In this document: positions 43,290-53,344 of the stretch, in pieces
Position numbering within the stretch: the stretch's first letter is position 1
Layout: each line of letters starts with the position of its first letter
Assembly (NCBI RefSeq): GCF_022815905.2
Contig: NZ_CP119327.1
Span: 1,736,001-1,800,000 of the forward strand
Source: Staphylococcus sp. NRL 16/872
GTDB lineage: Bacteria > Bacillota > Bacilli > Staphylococcales > Staphylococcaceae
DNA length: 64,000 bases
Reading direction: 5' to 3'
The notes under the pieces: generated by a model
What the model was told of the DNA's origin: nothing
What the model saw: only the letters and a program-made list of their open reading frames with translations
The model's database searches: none
Position numbers and translations under genes: made by a program

Positions 43290-44435
43290 TTAAACAGCCA
43301 CACTTAATTTAGGTACAAATGTTTCGAAGTGGATACGGCTTTGGTCAATATTCATTTCTTTCAATAATTCAATAACTGATTGAAGAAATTGAGTGCCACC
43401 ACATACGTATACTTCTGTTTCGCTACTAATAAATTTATCTAAATATTCTTTAGTTAAATATCCATTTGACGCTCTGTCATATAATTCATAATTAACTGTT
43501 TCTGCTTTTTCACTAATATCTTTTAATAGTGAAGTAAACGGTGTATCATTTACATCTCCAGTCACTTGAATGAATTGAGCCTGGCTACCTTTATCAGCGA
43601 CTTCTCTAAACATTGAAACTAATGGTGTAACACCAATTCCAGCTCCAATAAATAATTGTGGATGTTCAGTATTTTCTACCATGAAAGGTCCAACTGGCGC
43701 TGATAAATTAATGTCATCGCCCTCTTTTAATTCATCATGTAATATTGTTGATACTTCACCTTCATGATCTGTAGTAACATCTCTCTTAACTGCAAATGTT
43801 AAATGTGTTTTGTCTCCACCAACGATAGAATAATGACGTTTTGCACGATAAGGCATTTTGCTACTACTTACATCTACTGTAATGTAGTTACCAGGGATAA
43901 ATCGACTTAAATCATATTCATCTGAAGTTACTGTAAATGCTTTAATATTTGATGATAGTTGTTCTATTTTTTCAATTTTGAATGGTTTAAATCCATCCCA
44001 TAACATTTTACTGTAAATATCTTTTTCAACTTGAATAAATACATCAGCGATTTCTTGATATGCTTTTTTCCAAGTTTGAATAATCGGATCCTCATCATCA
44101 AGGCCTACGACTGCTTTGATTGCTTCGATTAAGTTCTCTCCTACGATATCGTAGCCTGCAGGTGGAACTTGTAAAGCACAATGTTTATAAGCGATTTCTT
44201 TAACAACCGGCAAAATATTAGCTAGATTTTCAATATTAACTGCCGCTGCCAACACACTTTGAGCTAACGCAGTTGATTGGAAACCCTTCTGCTGGTTAGT
44301 TTGGTTAAACATATTTTTTAATTCAGGATGTTGATTAAACATTCTTTTATAAAAATACGATGTTATTTCAGTACCTTTTTCTTGTAAGACAGGCACTGTT
44401 TCTTTGATAATTGCTTTTTCCTGTTCATTTAACAC
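43290..44435 (-). CDS. hmp: Flavohaemoprotein (nitric oxide dioxygenase)
   Basis: A 381-residue NO-detoxifying enzyme with an N-terminal globin and a C-terminal FAD/NAD reductase. The proximal haem ligand is His85 (AYKHCALQV) and the distal Tyr29 lies in SYFYKRMF. The FAD motif YRAKRHYSI and NAD motif GAGIGVTPLVSM are clear, and the chain ends FVPKLSVAV. The first in-frame GTG abuts the GGGAG ribosome site, so the GTG at 44433-44435 is the better start. As I recall, S. aureus has hmp elsewhere, beside an inducible lactate dehydrogenase, so this site is a local difference. Confidence 0.93.
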   Translation of the reverse strand: MLNEQEKAIIKETVPVLQEKGTEITSYFYKRMFNQHPELKNMFNQTNQQKGFQSTALAQSVLAAAVNIENLANILPVVKEIAYKHCALQVPPAGYDIVGENLIEAIKAVVGLDDEDPIIQTWKKAYQEIADVFIQVEKDIYSKMLWDGFKPFKIEKIEQLSSNIKAFTVTSDEYDLSRFIPGNYITVDVSSSKMPYRAKRHYSIVGGDKTHLTFAVKRDVTTDHEGEVSTILHDELKEGDDINLSAPVGPFMVENTEHPQLFIGAGIGVTPLVSMFREVADKGSQAQFIQVTGDVNDTPFTSLLKDISEKAETVNYELYDRASNGYLTKEYLDKFISSETEVYVCGGTQFLQSVIELLKEMNIDQSRIHFETFVPKLSVAV

Positions 44436-44692
44436 TAAAATCACTCCCGTAATATTTAAATTGTACTAATTACAAATTTATTGTAATACATTTTAAAAAG
44501 TTAAAGCTAATAAAAGTTAGTATTTTCACAAAATGTTCAATTTACATAAACTTAATATATATTTTTCTTTATATTATTTTAATTTTAGAAGTTATACGCT
44601 ATATTAAGACTATAGTATGATGTATAATGTCAGAAAATAAAGTATAGTTTAAATAAACAAAACAACGATTTATTATTTCGGAGGTTAACGTA

Positions 44693-45010
44693 ATGAATAA
44701 ACTAATACAGTCACTTTCAGCGCTCGGAGTCTCCGCAACTCTTGTTACCCCAAATTTAAGTGCCGAAGCAACGTCTAATCATGCCCCTGAACTTAAAGGT
44801 GTCAATGATATCGTGATTGCAAAAGGTCAAAATTATAATTTGTTAAATGGAATTAGTGCTTTCGACAAAGAAGATGGTGATTTAACTCATAAAATTACAG
44901 TTGATGGTCATGTGGATACATCAAAAGTCGGAAAGTATAAAGTACAGTATCATGTCATCGATTCAGATGGAGCTAAAGAGACATCTACTAGATACATAGA
45001 AGTCAAATAA
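44693..45010 (+). CDS. Secreted DUF5011 (bacterial Ig-like) small protein
   Basis: A 105-residue protein with a signal peptide (about residues 1-26, cut after AEA) and one Ig-like DUF5011 domain: PELKGVNDIVIAKGQNYNLL, then AFDKEDGDLTHKITVDG and VGKYKVQYHVIDSDGA. The DKEDGDLT motif is characteristic of this beta-sandwich. It has no cell-wall anchor, so it is probably secreted. The ribosome site is CGGAGG and an intrinsic terminator follows, so it is a single-gene unit. It lies upstream of qoxA on the same strand. The function is unknown. Confidence 0.85.
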   Translation: MNKLIQSLSALGVSATLVTPNLSAEATSNHAPELKGVNDIVIAKGQNYNLLNGISAFDKEDGDLTHKITVDGHVDTSKVGKYKVQYHVIDSDGAKETSTRYIEVK

Positions 45011-45030
45011 ATGTCATATTTATAAAATTC

Positions 45031-45058
45031 AGATGAGATATAATTCTCATCTTTTTTT
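45031..45058 (+). terminator. Intrinsic terminator after DUF5011 gene
   Basis: AGATGAGA (45031-45038) pairs with TCTCATCT (45045-45052), followed by a T-run. Confidence 0.8.
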
Positions 45059-45071
45059 ATGCTCAAATCCC

Positions 45072-45103
45072 TTGAAAACGTTGAAAATGATAACGTTTCT
45101 CAA
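45072..45103. promoter_or_regulatory. Inverted repeat upstream of qoxA
   Basis: TTGAAAACGTT (45072-45082) and AACGTTTCTCAA (45092-45103) form an inverted repeat with a one-base offset. Each arm resembles half of a cre-like site, but neither matches the consensus fully. It lies about 135 bases before the likely qox -10 box, so a distal regulator site is possible. Confidence 0.4.
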
Positions 45104-45239
45104 CTACAACAACTTTAGACTTAATTTTGTCATTTTTCACAGAATAGACACATAAATTTAACAAATCTTATATTCCCCGTCATTTCTATTCTCATTAGTT
45201 TTTTACTATTTATAAATATAATTTTTTTTCTATAAGTAC

Positions 45240-45267
45240 TTGTAAATATTGCGTAATAAACTAATAT
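45240..45267 (+). promoter_or_regulatory. Candidate promoter of qoxABCD
   Basis: TTGTAA (45240-45245) and TAATAT (45262-45267) are 16 bp apart and end about 42 bases before the qoxA start. A reasonable SigA promoter. Confidence 0.5.
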
Positions 45268-45309
45268 TAATGATAAGCCCTACATTTGTAGTATTAGGAG
45301 GTCAAAAAA

Positions 45310-46431
45310 GTGTCAAAATTTAAGTCTTTGCTTCTAATGTTTGGGACGCTTGTTTTACTTAGCGGGTGTTCGAACATAGAAGTATTTAATGCAAAAGGGC
45401 CAGTAGCAAGTAGTCAGAAGTTCTTGATTATCTATTCAATCATCTTCATGCTTGTTATTGTTGCTGTTGTTCTTACTATGTTCGCTGTTTTTATTTTCAA
45501 ATATAGCTACAATAAAAATAACGAATCTGGTAAGATGCACCACAATTCTTTAATTGAAACAATTTGGTTTGTGGTACCGATCATTATCGTTATCGCTTTA
45601 GCTATTCCAACAGTTAAAACGTTATACGATTATGAAAAACCACCTGAAAGTAAAGAAGATCCAGTGGTGGTTTATGCAGTAAGTGCTGGATATAAATGGT
45701 TCTTTGCTTATCCAGAACAAAAAATTGAAACAGTTAATACATTAACTATTCCAAAAAATCGTCCAGTAGTATTTAAACTTCAATCTATGGATACGATGAC
45801 TAGTTTCTGGATTCCACAATTAGGTGGTCAAAAATATGCCATGACTGGCATGACAATGGATTGGACTTTAACAGCCGATCAAACAGGTACTTTCAGAGGA
45901 CGTAACTCAAACTTCAATGGTGAAGGTTTTGCTCGCCAAACATTTAAAGTTCACTCTGTAGACCAAAAAGATTTCGATGCTTGGGTAAAAGATGCTAAAG
46001 GTAAGAAAACAATTAGCCAAGATGAGTTTGATAAACAAATTCTTCCAAGCACACCAAATAAAGAATTAACATTCAATGGTACGCATATGGCATTCGTTGA
46101 CCCTGCAGCTGATCCAGAGTACATCTTCTATGCTTATAAACGTTATAATTACGTTCAAAAAGATCCAAACTTCGTTGCAGAAGACAAATTATATGAAGAT
46201 GTTACAGATAAACCTCAGAAACCAGCTCGTAAGGTTCAAATTACAAACGCTAACTATAAGCGTCATGGTATGAAGCCAATGATTTTAGGCAACAATGATC
46301 CTTATGATAATGAATTCAAAAAAGAAGAATCTCATAACTCTGAGGAAATGGAAAAAATCAATAAAGGAGCTAAAGACGAAAATGCGTCTAAGCTTCAGCA
46401 CAAAGACAATGATCATGGAGGTGAACATTAA
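45310..46431 (+). CDS. qoxA: Quinol oxidase aa3 subunit II (QoxA)
   Basis: A 373-residue lipoprotein subunit of the proton-pumping aa3-type menaquinol oxidase. The lipobox LLSGC puts the lipidated Cys at residue 20. Two transmembrane helices (about 39-67 and 84-103) and an extracytoplasmic cupredoxin domain follow, without CuA ligands, as in quinol oxidases. The His/Gly-rich C-terminus ends DHGGEH. The start is GTG after TAGGAGG. The stop overlaps the qoxB start by one base. Confidence 0.95.
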   Translation: MSKFKSLLLMFGTLVLLSGCSNIEVFNAKGPVASSQKFLIIYSIIFMLVIVAVVLTMFAVFIFKYSYNKNNESGKMHHNSLIETIWFVVPIIIVIALAIPTVKTLYDYEKPPESKEDPVVVYAVSAGYKWFFAYPEQKIETVNTLTIPKNRPVVFKLQSMDTMTSFWIPQLGGQKYAMTGMTMDWTLTADQTGTFRGRNSNFNGEGFARQTFKVHSVDQKDFDAWVKDAKGKKTISQDEFDKQILPSTPNKELTFNGTHMAFVDPAADPEYIFYAYKRYNYVQKDPNFVAEDKLYEDVTDKPQKPARKVQITNANYKRHGMKPMILGNNDPYDNEFKKEESHNSEEMEKINKGAKDENASKLQHKDNDHGGEH

Positions 46432-48419
46432 TGAATTTTCCATGGGATCAATTGCTCGTTAAAGGTAACTGGATGATTACAATGGCCCAAATTGGTGCGC
46501 CATTCTTAGTTATCGGACTTATCGCAGTAATTACTTATTTCAAATTATGGAAATATCTTTATAATGAATGGTTCACATCCGTAGACCATAAAAAAATCGG
46601 TTTAATGTACTTAATCTGTGCTGTACTTATGTTCGTCCGTGGTGGTATTGACGCGTTATTATTACGTACTCAATTAACTATTCCAGATAACAAATTCTTA
46701 GAATCTAACCACTATAACGAAATTTTCAGTACACACGGTGTAATCATGATTATCTTTATGGCTATGCCTTTCGTTTTTGGTTTATGGAACGTTGTAGTTC
46801 CTTTACAAATTGGGGCACGAGATGTGGCATTCCCAGTTATGAATAACATCAGTTTCTGGTTATTCTTTGTTGGTATGATCTTATTCAACCTTTCATTCAT
46901 CATAGGTGGATCACCAGCAGCTGGTTGGACAAACTACGCGCCTTTAGCTGGCGAATTCAGTCCAGGACCTGGAGTTAACTACTATTTAATTGCGATTCAG
47001 ATCTCGGGTATCGGTACTCTTATGACTGGTATCAACTTCTTTGTAACAATATTAAGATGTAAAACTCCAACTATGAAATTCATGCAAATGCCAATGTTTA
47101 CTGTAACAACTTTCATTACGACTTTAATCGTAATTTTAGCGTTCCCAGTATTCACAGTTGTTCTTGCATTAATGACAGCTGACCGTATATTCGGAACTCA
47201 TTTCTTTACAGTAGCAGAAGGCGGTATGCCAATGTTATGGGCAAACTTCTTCTGGGTATGGGGGCACCCTGAGGTTTATATCGTTATCTTGCCTGCATTT
47301 GGTATTTATTCAGAAATCATTCCAACATTTGCTCGTAAACGTTTATTTGGACACCAAAGCATGGTTTGGGCAACTGCTGGTATCGCATTCTTAAGTTTCT
47401 TAGTTTGGGTTCACCATTTCTTCACAATGGGTAATGGTGCTTTAATTAACTCATTCTTCTCAATTTCTACAATGTTAATCGGTGTTCCTACCGGAGTTAA
47501 GTTATTCAACTGGCTATTAACATTGTATAAAGGGCGTATTACTTTCGAGTCACCTATGCTATTCTCATTAGCCTTCATCCCTAACTTCTTATTAGGTGGT
47601 GTTACAGGTGTAATGTTAGCGATGGCATCTGCTGACTATCAATATCACAACACTTATTTCTTAGTAGCCCACTTCCATTACACATTGGTTACTGGTGTAG
47701 TATTTGCCTGCCTAGCTGGTTTAATCTTCTGGTATCCTAAGATGATGGGTTACAAATTAAATGAAAAACTTAACATCTGGTGCTTCTGGTTATTTATGAT
47801 TGGATTTAACGTATGTTTCTTACCACAATTCATCCTTGGATTAGATGGTATGCCACGTCGTTTATACACTTACATGCCATCAGATGGTTGGTGGTTACTA
47901 AATGTTATTTCAACTATCGGAGCATTAATGATGGCTGTTGGCTTCCTATTCTTAGTAGCAAGTATCGTTTACAGTCATATTAAATCACCTCGCGAAGCAA
48001 CTGGTGATAACTGGGATGGTTTAGGACGTACTTTAGAGTGGTCAACTGCTTCAGCAATTCCACCTAAATATAACTTCGCCGTTACTCCAGATTGGAATGA
48101 CTATGATACATTTGTTGATATGAAAGAACATGGTCGTCATTTCTTAGATAACCATAATTACAAAGATATTCACATGCCAAATAATACTCATACAGGTGTC
48201 TTCATGGGTATATTCATGTTAATCGGTGGTTTCTTCTTAATCTTTGATACTGTCGTTCCTGCAATTATTTGCTTAGTGGGTATTTTAGGAACATTGGTTT
48301 ACCAAAGTTTCGTGCAAGACCATGGATATCATATCCCTGCTTCTGAAGTCGCTGAGAATGAAGCTCGCTTAAGAGAAGCTCGTATTAAAGAAAGGGAGGC
48401 TGTAAGTCATGAGTCATGA
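46431..48419 (+). CDS. qoxB: Quinol oxidase aa3 subunit I (QoxB)
   Basis: A 662-residue catalytic subunit with about 14-15 helices that holds the low-spin haem and the haem-CuB centre. The CuB motif [15 protein letters not shown] (about residues 282-296) has the His-Glu-Val-Tyr of the cross-linked ligand, and [12 protein letters not shown] supplies the His pair. [10 protein letters not shown] holds the haem ligands. The gene overlaps qoxC by 11 bases. Length and motifs are fully canonical. Confidence 0.97.
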   Translation: MNFPWDQLLVKGNWMITMAQIGAPFLVIGLIAVITYFKLWKYLYNEWFTSVDHKKIGLMYLICAVLMFVRGGIDALLLRTQLTIPDNKFLESNHYNEIFSTHGVIMIIFMAMPFVFGLWNVVVPLQIGARDVAFPVMNNISFWLFFVGMILFNLSFIIGGSPAAGWTNYAPLAGEFSPGPGVNYYLIAIQISGIGTLMTGINFFVTILRCKTPTMKFMQMPMFTVTTFITTLIVILAFPVFTVVLALMTADRIFGTHFFTVAEGGMPMLWANFFWVWGHPEVYIVILPAFGIYSEIIPTFARKRLFGHQSMVWATAGIAFLSFLVWVHHFFTMGNGALINSFFSISTMLIGVPTGVKLFNWLLTLYKGRITFESPMLFSLAFIPNFLLGGVTGVMLAMASADYQYHNTYFLVAHFHYTLVTGVVFACLAGLIFWYPKMMGYKLNEKLNIWCFWLFMIGFNVCFLPQFILGLDGMPRRLYTYMPSDGWWLLNVISTIGALMMAVGFLFLVASIVYSHIKSPREATGDNWDGLGRTLEWSTASAIPPKYNFAVTPDWNDYDTFVDMKEHGRHFLDNHNYKDIHMPNNTHTGVFMGIFMLIGGFFLIFDTVVPAIICLVGILGTLVYQSFVQDHGYHIPASEVAENEARLREARIKEREAVSHES

Positions 48420-49014
48420 TACAAATACTGTTGATTCACGTACGCATGAAGGTCAATTGAATAAACTTGGCTTCTGGATTTTCCTTACAGCCGAATTCGC
48501 GTTATTCGGTACCTTATTTGCAACGTTATTAACGTTGCAACATGGTGGCGATTACGGTGGCAAAATGACAACTGAATTATTCGAGTTACCACTCGTTTTA
48601 ATCATGACATTTGCCTTATTAATTAGTTCTTATACATGTGGTATCTCAATCTACTACATGCGTAAAGAGAAACAAAACTTAATGATGTTTTGGATGATTC
48701 TTACAGTACTTTTAGGTTTAGTATTCGTTGGATTCGAAATTTACGAGTTCAGCCACTATGCCTCTGAAGGTGTAACACCTAAATTAAGTTCTTACTGGTC
48801 AAGTTTCTTCATCTTGTTAGGTACTCATGGTGCCCACGTATCATTAGGTATTGGTTGGATTATTTGTTTATTAATCCAAGTTGCTACACGTGGATTAAAT
48901 AAATTTAATGCTCCAAAATTATTTATCGTAAGTTTATATTGGCACTTCTTAGATGTTGTTTGGATCTTCATCTTCACTGCCGTATATATGATAGGGATGG
49001 TGTATAGCGGATGA
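48409..49014 (+). CDS. qoxC: Quinol oxidase aa3 subunit III (QoxC)
   Basis: A 201-residue membrane protein with five helices, subunit III of the haem-copper oxidase. [20 protein letters not shown] (about residues 21-40) and [17 protein letters not shown] (about 136-152) are family segments. It overlaps qoxB by 11 bases and qoxD by 4, so the four qox genes are tightly coupled. GGGAGGC in qoxB acts as ribosome site. Confidence 0.95.
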   Translation: MSHDTNTVDSRTHEGQLNKLGFWIFLTAEFALFGTLFATLLTLQHGGDYGGKMTTELFELPLVLIMTFALLISSYTCGISIYYMRKEKQNLMMFWMILTVLLGLVFVGFEIYEFSHYASEGVTPKLSSYWSSFFILLGTHGAHVSLGIGWIICLLIQVATRGLNKFNAPKLFIVSLYWHFLDVVWIFIFTAVYMIGMVYSG

Positions 49015-49301
49015 ATACAATTGTAAAACACACAGTCGGCTTTATTGCCTCAATCGTTTTAACGTTATTAGCAGTTTTCGTAACACTATACACAAATATG
49101 ACATTTCAAGCTAAAACAACTATCATCTTTGGTTTTGCTTTCATTCAAGCTGCAGTTCAATTATTAATGTTCATGCACTTAACTGAAGGTAAAGATGGTC
49201 GTTTACAATCGTTCAAAGTCATCTTTGCGATTATTATTACTTTAATAACTGTTATCGGTACTTATTGGGTTATGCAAGGTGGACATTCTCACCACTTATA
49301 A
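49011..49301 (+). CDS. qoxD: Quinol oxidase aa3 subunit IV (QoxD)
   Basis: A 96-residue protein with three helices, the small subunit [22 protein letters not shown] and [16 protein letters not shown] are typical of QoxD/CyoD. It ends in a His-rich tail, GGHSHHL. It overlaps qoxC by 4 bases and is followed by the operon terminator. Confidence 0.94.
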   Translation: MNTIVKHTVGFIASIVLTLLAVFVTLYTNMTFQAKTTIIFGFAFIQAAVQLLMFMHLTEGKDGRLQSFKVIFAIIITLITVIGTYWVMQGGHSHHL

Positions 49302-49321
49302 TTTAATAAGCACCCTACTTC

Positions 49322-49364
49322 AAAAACCTGCATTGAAACATTTTCGTTTCATGCAGGTTTTTTT
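49322..49364 (+). terminator. Intrinsic terminator after qoxABCD
   Basis: AAAAACCTGCATTGAAAC pairs with GTTTCATGCAGGTTTTT (one bulge), followed by T's. Confidence 0.88.
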
Positions 49365-49485
49365 ATACATATTTTTTAAGCATTTTATCTACAGCTCCCC
49401 TTTTCTTTTATGTTTATGAATGGCTATTCTCTTTATAAGTAGTAAAATTTAAATTACGATAACTAACACTTAGGAGGTAAATGAA

Positions 49486-50394
49486 ATGGTTTTACCAATT
49501 ATAATAGATACGGACCCAGGGATAGATGATGCTGCTGCGATTAGTTTAGCACTGTGTCATCCTAACTTTGATGTGAAGATGATTTCTACTGTTAATGGTA
49601 ATGTTAATATTGACAAAACAACTGCAAATGCACTGAAACTCAAAGCTTTTTTTGGAAGTAATGTTCCTGTTCACAAAGGAGCGGCAAAACCTTTAATAAA
49701 TAAAATAAATAGTGCAAGTCATGTTCATGGAGAAAGTGGCATGGATGGTTTTGAATTTCCAGATATTTCTTTAGAAACGCTTTCTTCATCGCATTCAGTA
49801 GAAGCGATGCACGATATTTTAGTTAATACTAAAGAACCTATCACTCTTATTGCTTTAGGTCCACTGACTAATATCGCCCTACTTTTCAATACTTATCCTG
49901 AGAGTAAGTCCTATATTAAAGAAATTATTTTAATGGGTGGAAGTACCGGCCGTGGCAATGTGACTCCCGTTGCAGAATTTAATATTTATTGTGACCCCGA
50001 AGCTGCGCATGTAGTATTTAACAGTGGTTTACCTTTAACAATGATTGGCTTAGATTTAGCTCGTCAAGCTCTATTTACTCATGACTTTATTACTTCTTTT
50101 AAAAAAATGAATCAAACGAGTTCAATGCTATATAATATATTTCAGCATTACAGAGAAGATGATTTTGAAACGGGCTTAAAATTATATGATGTATTTACAA
50201 TTTTATATTTAATGGATAGTGAGAATTATGAAGTTAAAGAAGCTGATGTACAAATTGAGTTACAAGGTAACTTAACACGTGGAGCTACAGTGGTAAATTT
50301 TAAATCTGATTATCCTAATTGTAGTGTAGTTACATCTACCTTTAATAAAAATTATGAGCAAATCTTTTTAAAGATGCTTGAAAAATGTAAATAA
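49486..50394 (+). CDS. Nucleoside hydrolase (inosine/uridine-preferring type)
   Basis: A 302-residue N-ribosyl hydrolase that would cleave nucleosides into base and ribose. The Ca2+-binding DTDPGIDDAAAI (about residues 7-18) is the family signature, with ALGPLTNIALL (about 124-134), LMGGSTGRGNVTPVAEFNIY (about 147-166) and YDVFTIL near the C-terminus. The substrate cannot be fixed from sequence. It has its own TAGGAGG ribosome site and terminator, without a transporter partner. I do not remember a nucleoside hydrolase at this position, between qoxD and fmtA, in S. aureus, so it may be a lineage-specific insertion. Confidence 0.9.
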   Translation: MVLPIIIDTDPGIDDAAAISLALCHPNFDVKMISTVNGNVNIDKTTANALKLKAFFGSNVPVHKGAAKPLINKINSASHVHGESGMDGFEFPDISLETLSSSHSVEAMHDILVNTKEPITLIALGPLTNIALLFNTYPESKSYIKEIILMGGSTGRGNVTPVAEFNIYCDPEAAHVVFNSGLPLTMIGLDLARQALFTHDFITSFKKMNQTSSMLYNIFQHYREDDFETGLKLYDVFTILYLMDSENYEVKEADVQIELQGNLTRGATVVNFKSDYPNCSVVTSTFNKNYEQIFLKMLEKCK

Positions 50395-50409
50395 CTATTT
50401 GTACATAAA

Positions 50410-50472
50410 AATAACGCTGTATTGTTAGAGTGAATAATTTATATTCATTCTAAATCAATACAGCGTTTATTA
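50410..50472. terminator. Bidirectional terminator, nucleoside hydrolase / fmtA
   Basis: ATAACGCTGTATTG pairs with CAATACAGCGTTTA, and inner arms TAGAGTGAAT and ATTCATTCTA extend the hairpin between convergent genes. Confidence 0.85.
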
Positions 50473-50475
50473 GTG

Positions 50476-51651
50476 TTAATAGCTATAGTATGATGTTTGA
50501 TTTAATAATCTATCATAAATATGTGAAATTTTATTTTCATTTGAAACTTTATTCGCATTTGCAATGTTAGTTCCTAATACCACTATATAACGTTGATTGA
50601 AATATACTGTAAAAATTTGTCCGAAAAACACTCCGTTTATACGATCTCGTTGTTGCCCCACATAGAAGCCATATCTATACGATTCAGGATAGATAGTACT
50701 TCCCGTTTGTTGCAATAAAGGCGTAGTAATCGATTCATCAAGTATTTTGTTTTGTTGCAAGTTATGGACTAAATGTGCCATATCATACGTAGTCATGAAC
50801 AAATTACCTGCGCCATAGTACTGGTCTAAAATATCTGGATGCATTGTTTTTAATTGATTGTTAATTATTTTATATCCTGTAGCCATATATTTTTGATACG
50901 GCTTTTCATTGAAGAACGCACTATTATCTAACCCATTTGGCTTAGCTAGTCCTTCATAATAATTTTCAACATATGACTTGTGAGTGACCTTTTCGATAAC
51001 TTGTGCTAAAACTAAATAGTTTGCATCATTATATAAGTGCTTATGATAGAACTTATTATCTATTCCTTTACGTTGGATCATATGTACAGCACTGTCCAAA
51101 CTTTTAGACTTTGGAGAGGCTTCAAATTTATATAAACCGCTTCTATGTAACATTAAATCTTTTAAGGTAATTGTCTTAGAAGTTTTAAACCATGGAAGAT
51201 ATTTAGTGACAGGCTCATTAATATTAATTTTATTTTGAAATTCTAATCGCTTTAACATTAACCCTGTAGTAAATTTTTGTGCTGAGCCAATTAAATACAT
51301 TGTATCTGGCGTGTTTTTAATACCATTTTTAATATTACGATAGCCATAACCCTTATTTAATACTAATTTGCCACGATCTAGGATAGTAATTGAACCATTA
51401 AATTTAGTGTCTTTTAAATATGTATCAATATTTTTCATATTGATATCGTGAGCTTCCACTGTTTTTAAATGCTCAATTTTTTTTATATCTTTATCTCTAT
51501 TTAGGAGATACATTTTATTATCATTTTCTTTATTATATTCGCTTTCCTTATGTCTAGCGCTCATTAGCTTCATTGAGAAAGTGATAATTAATAAAACTAG
51601 TATACATAATACTACTGTAAAAAATATTATTTTAATCTTATTCGTCTTCAT
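50476..51651 (-). CDS. fmtA: FmtA-like serine esterase/penicillin-recognising protein
   Basis: A 391-residue membrane-anchored protein of the beta-lactamase fold. An N-terminal helix (about residues 8-29) is followed by the catalytic domain, with Ser123-x-x-Lys126 in LIGSAQKFTTG, YLPWFKTSKTITLKDLMLHR, and the third-motif Tyr region YNDANYLVLAQVIE. The architecture, sequence and place between qoxABCD and the LCP gene match S. aureus FmtA. FmtA removes D-alanine from teichoic acids, binds penicillin weakly and supports methicillin resistance. AGAGG is the ribosome site. It is divergent from lcpB. Confidence 0.9.
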   Translation of the reverse strand: MKTNKIKIIFFTVVLCILVLLIITFSMKLMSARHKESEYNKENDNKMYLLNRDKDIKKIEHLKTVEAHDINMKNIDTYLKDTKFNGSITILDRGKLVLNKGYGYRNIKNGIKNTPDTMYLIGSAQKFTTGLMLKRLEFQNKININEPVTKYLPWFKTSKTITLKDLMLHRSGLYKFEASPKSKSLDSAVHMIQRKGIDNKFYHKHLYNDANYLVLAQVIEKVTHKSYVENYYEGLAKPNGLDNSAFFNEKPYQKYMATGYKIINNQLKTMHPDILDQYYGAGNLFMTTYDMAHLVHNLQQNKILDESITTPLLQQTGSTIYPESYRYGFYVGQQRDRINGVFFGQIFTVYFNQRYIVVLGTNIANANKVSNENKISHIYDRLLNQTSYYSY

Positions 51652-52078
51652 CTATTGCCTCTTTATAATTAAATGGATAGCATTATAATTAAATTTAAGT
51701 TAGCCTTACCACTAATATTCATTTAATATTTTATATTATATATTATGATATAAAATAATTCATCATTAACTTATCATACTCTATTCACCAAAAAGAACAT
51801 CATCCTTTAGTCTGATAAAGGGAATTATTTTATTCTTTTCAATAAATTCAACTAAATTATCGACTCATATTTTCACAAAAATTTAAGTTGTAATTTCTCC
51901 CAAAGAGTAATACAATTTATGGTTATGAGAGTTAAAGAATATTAATAATTAAGCACTTCAATCATTCTTGTAAAAATATATTATTTTAAATAGAAACTAC
52001 AAACATTATAAATAAAATATATTTTATATTTATTAATTTAAGTGTTAACTATTCAAAATTAGTATAGGAGCGAAAGTT
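51652..52078. other. 427-base divergent gap between fmtA and lcpB
   Basis: Very AT-rich, with no gene above trivial size. It must hold divergent promoters for two cell-wall genes. On the minus strand a TATAAT (51682-51687) lies about 31 bases before fmtA, without a convincing -35. Several AT-only inverted repeats (for example around 51728-51757) are not distinguishable from base composition. Confidence 0.4.
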
Positions 52079-53326
52079 ATGAACCGTTTTTTAAAATATT
52101 TTATGATGTTATTGACTTTAGTTCTTATAGTGATTCCTGTAATTTTTATTATTAATTTATATCATAGTTCTGAAGATGCTATGAAAGTTTCTTATAGTAA
52201 AGATGATGCAAAACGCGAATCAAACTTAAGAAAGAGTAAAGTTGATCCTTCAAAGGATGCTGTTTCAATTTTATTTCTAGGAATTGATGATAATGAAGGC
52301 CGTAGAAAAAATGGTCAAACTACAGAACACTCAAGAACCGATTCAATGATTCTTTCAACTTTTAGTCCTCAAAAGCACCAAATTAGATTACTAAGTATCC
52401 CCCGTGATACAATTAGTTATATTCCTAAGGTCGGCTATTATGATAAAATTACCCATGCTCACGCTTATGGTGGACCTGTAGCTGCAATGGATTCTGTCGA
52501 AGCTACATTAAATGTGCCAGTTGACTATTATGTTCGAATTAATATGGATGCATTTGTTCAAGCGGTTAATGAGCTTGGTGGCATTTATTATGATGTTCCT
52601 TATGATTTAAATGAGCCTAACACAGATGATACAGGCAGAATTAAAATAAAAAAAGGCTATCAAAAACTTAATGGTGATGAAGCTTTAGCTGTAGCAAGAA
52701 CTCGTCATCATGATTCTGATCTTAAACGTGGCGAGCGCCAAATGGATTTAATTAAACTTCTTTTCCTAAAAGCAAAGGATTTAAATTCATATAATAAATT
52801 AGATGAATTAGTTCAAATTGTGGGTAAAAATGCGAAACATAATTTAACGTCTCAAGAAATTAAAAAGCTTGCTTCTATGTATTTATCAGATGACATAGAT
52901 TTTAAAAAATCTCAATTAAAAGGTAAAGACGATTATTTAGACGGTATCTATTACTATAATCCAAGTGTTGATAGTATCGCTAAATATTCAAATTTATTGC
53001 GTTCGGATTTAGGACTATCTAAAATAACAGATAAGAAAGAATTTTTAGATGAACGCGTTATTAAACATTATGGTTCATTAATACCATTAACACCACTTGA
53101 TCAATCTTTATTGAAAAGTAATCAAAAAGACACTACGTCAAATAAGGAATCAACTGATAATCAATCAAATAATCATTCTGGGGATACAAATCCTAATGGT
53201 GATGCTCAGAGTAATAATAATGAGGAAAATCCAACCTCTCCAAATGATAATAACTCAGAAACAACGTTTACCCCAAATCAATCAAATGAATTAGATAACA
53301 ATAATCAAAATAATCAGTTATATTAA
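52079..53326 (+). CDS. lcpB: LytR-CpsA-Psr (LCP) family ligase, LcpB-like
   Basis: A 415-residue membrane-anchored enzyme that attaches wall teichoic acid or other glycopolymers to peptidoglycan. One N-terminal helix (about residues 7-27) is followed by the LCP domain: ILFLGIDDNEG (about 62-72), RTDSMILSTFSP, LLSIPRDT (about 105-112) and ARTRHHDSDLKRGERQ (about 207-222), which supply the catalytic Arg/Asp residues. The last ~70 residues are an Asn/Ser/Thr-rich disordered tail. The place next to fmtA corresponds to S. aureus LcpB. The ribosome site is TAGGAG. The next gene starts 18 bases after the stop. Confidence 0.9.
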   Translation: MNRFLKYFMMLLTLVLIVIPVIFIINLYHSSEDAMKVSYSKDDAKRESNLRKSKVDPSKDAVSILFLGIDDNEGRRKNGQTTEHSRTDSMILSTFSPQKHQIRLLSIPRDTISYIPKVGYYDKITHAHAYGGPVAAMDSVEATLNVPVDYYVRINMDAFVQAVNELGGIYYDVPYDLNEPNTDDTGRIKIKKGYQKLNGDEALAVARTRHHDSDLKRGERQMDLIKLLFLKAKDLNSYNKLDELVQIVGKNAKHNLTSQEIKKLASMYLSDDIDFKKSQLKGKDDYLDGIYYYNPSVDSIAKYSNLLRSDLGLSKITDKKEFLDERVIKHYGSLIPLTPLDQSLLKSNQKDTTSNKESTDNQSNNHSGDTNPNGDAQSNNNEENPTSPNDNNSETTFTPNQSNELDNNNQNNQLY

Positions 53327-53344
53327 GTGAAAGGAGCACGTACA

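Noticed and set aside
45072..45085. Full CcpA cre site before qoxA
   Set aside because: TGAAAACGTTGAAA misses two conserved positions of the consensus in its right half.
51728..51757. Operator-like palindrome between fmtA and lcpB
   Set aside because: It consists almost only of A and T in a region where such repeats arise by composition.
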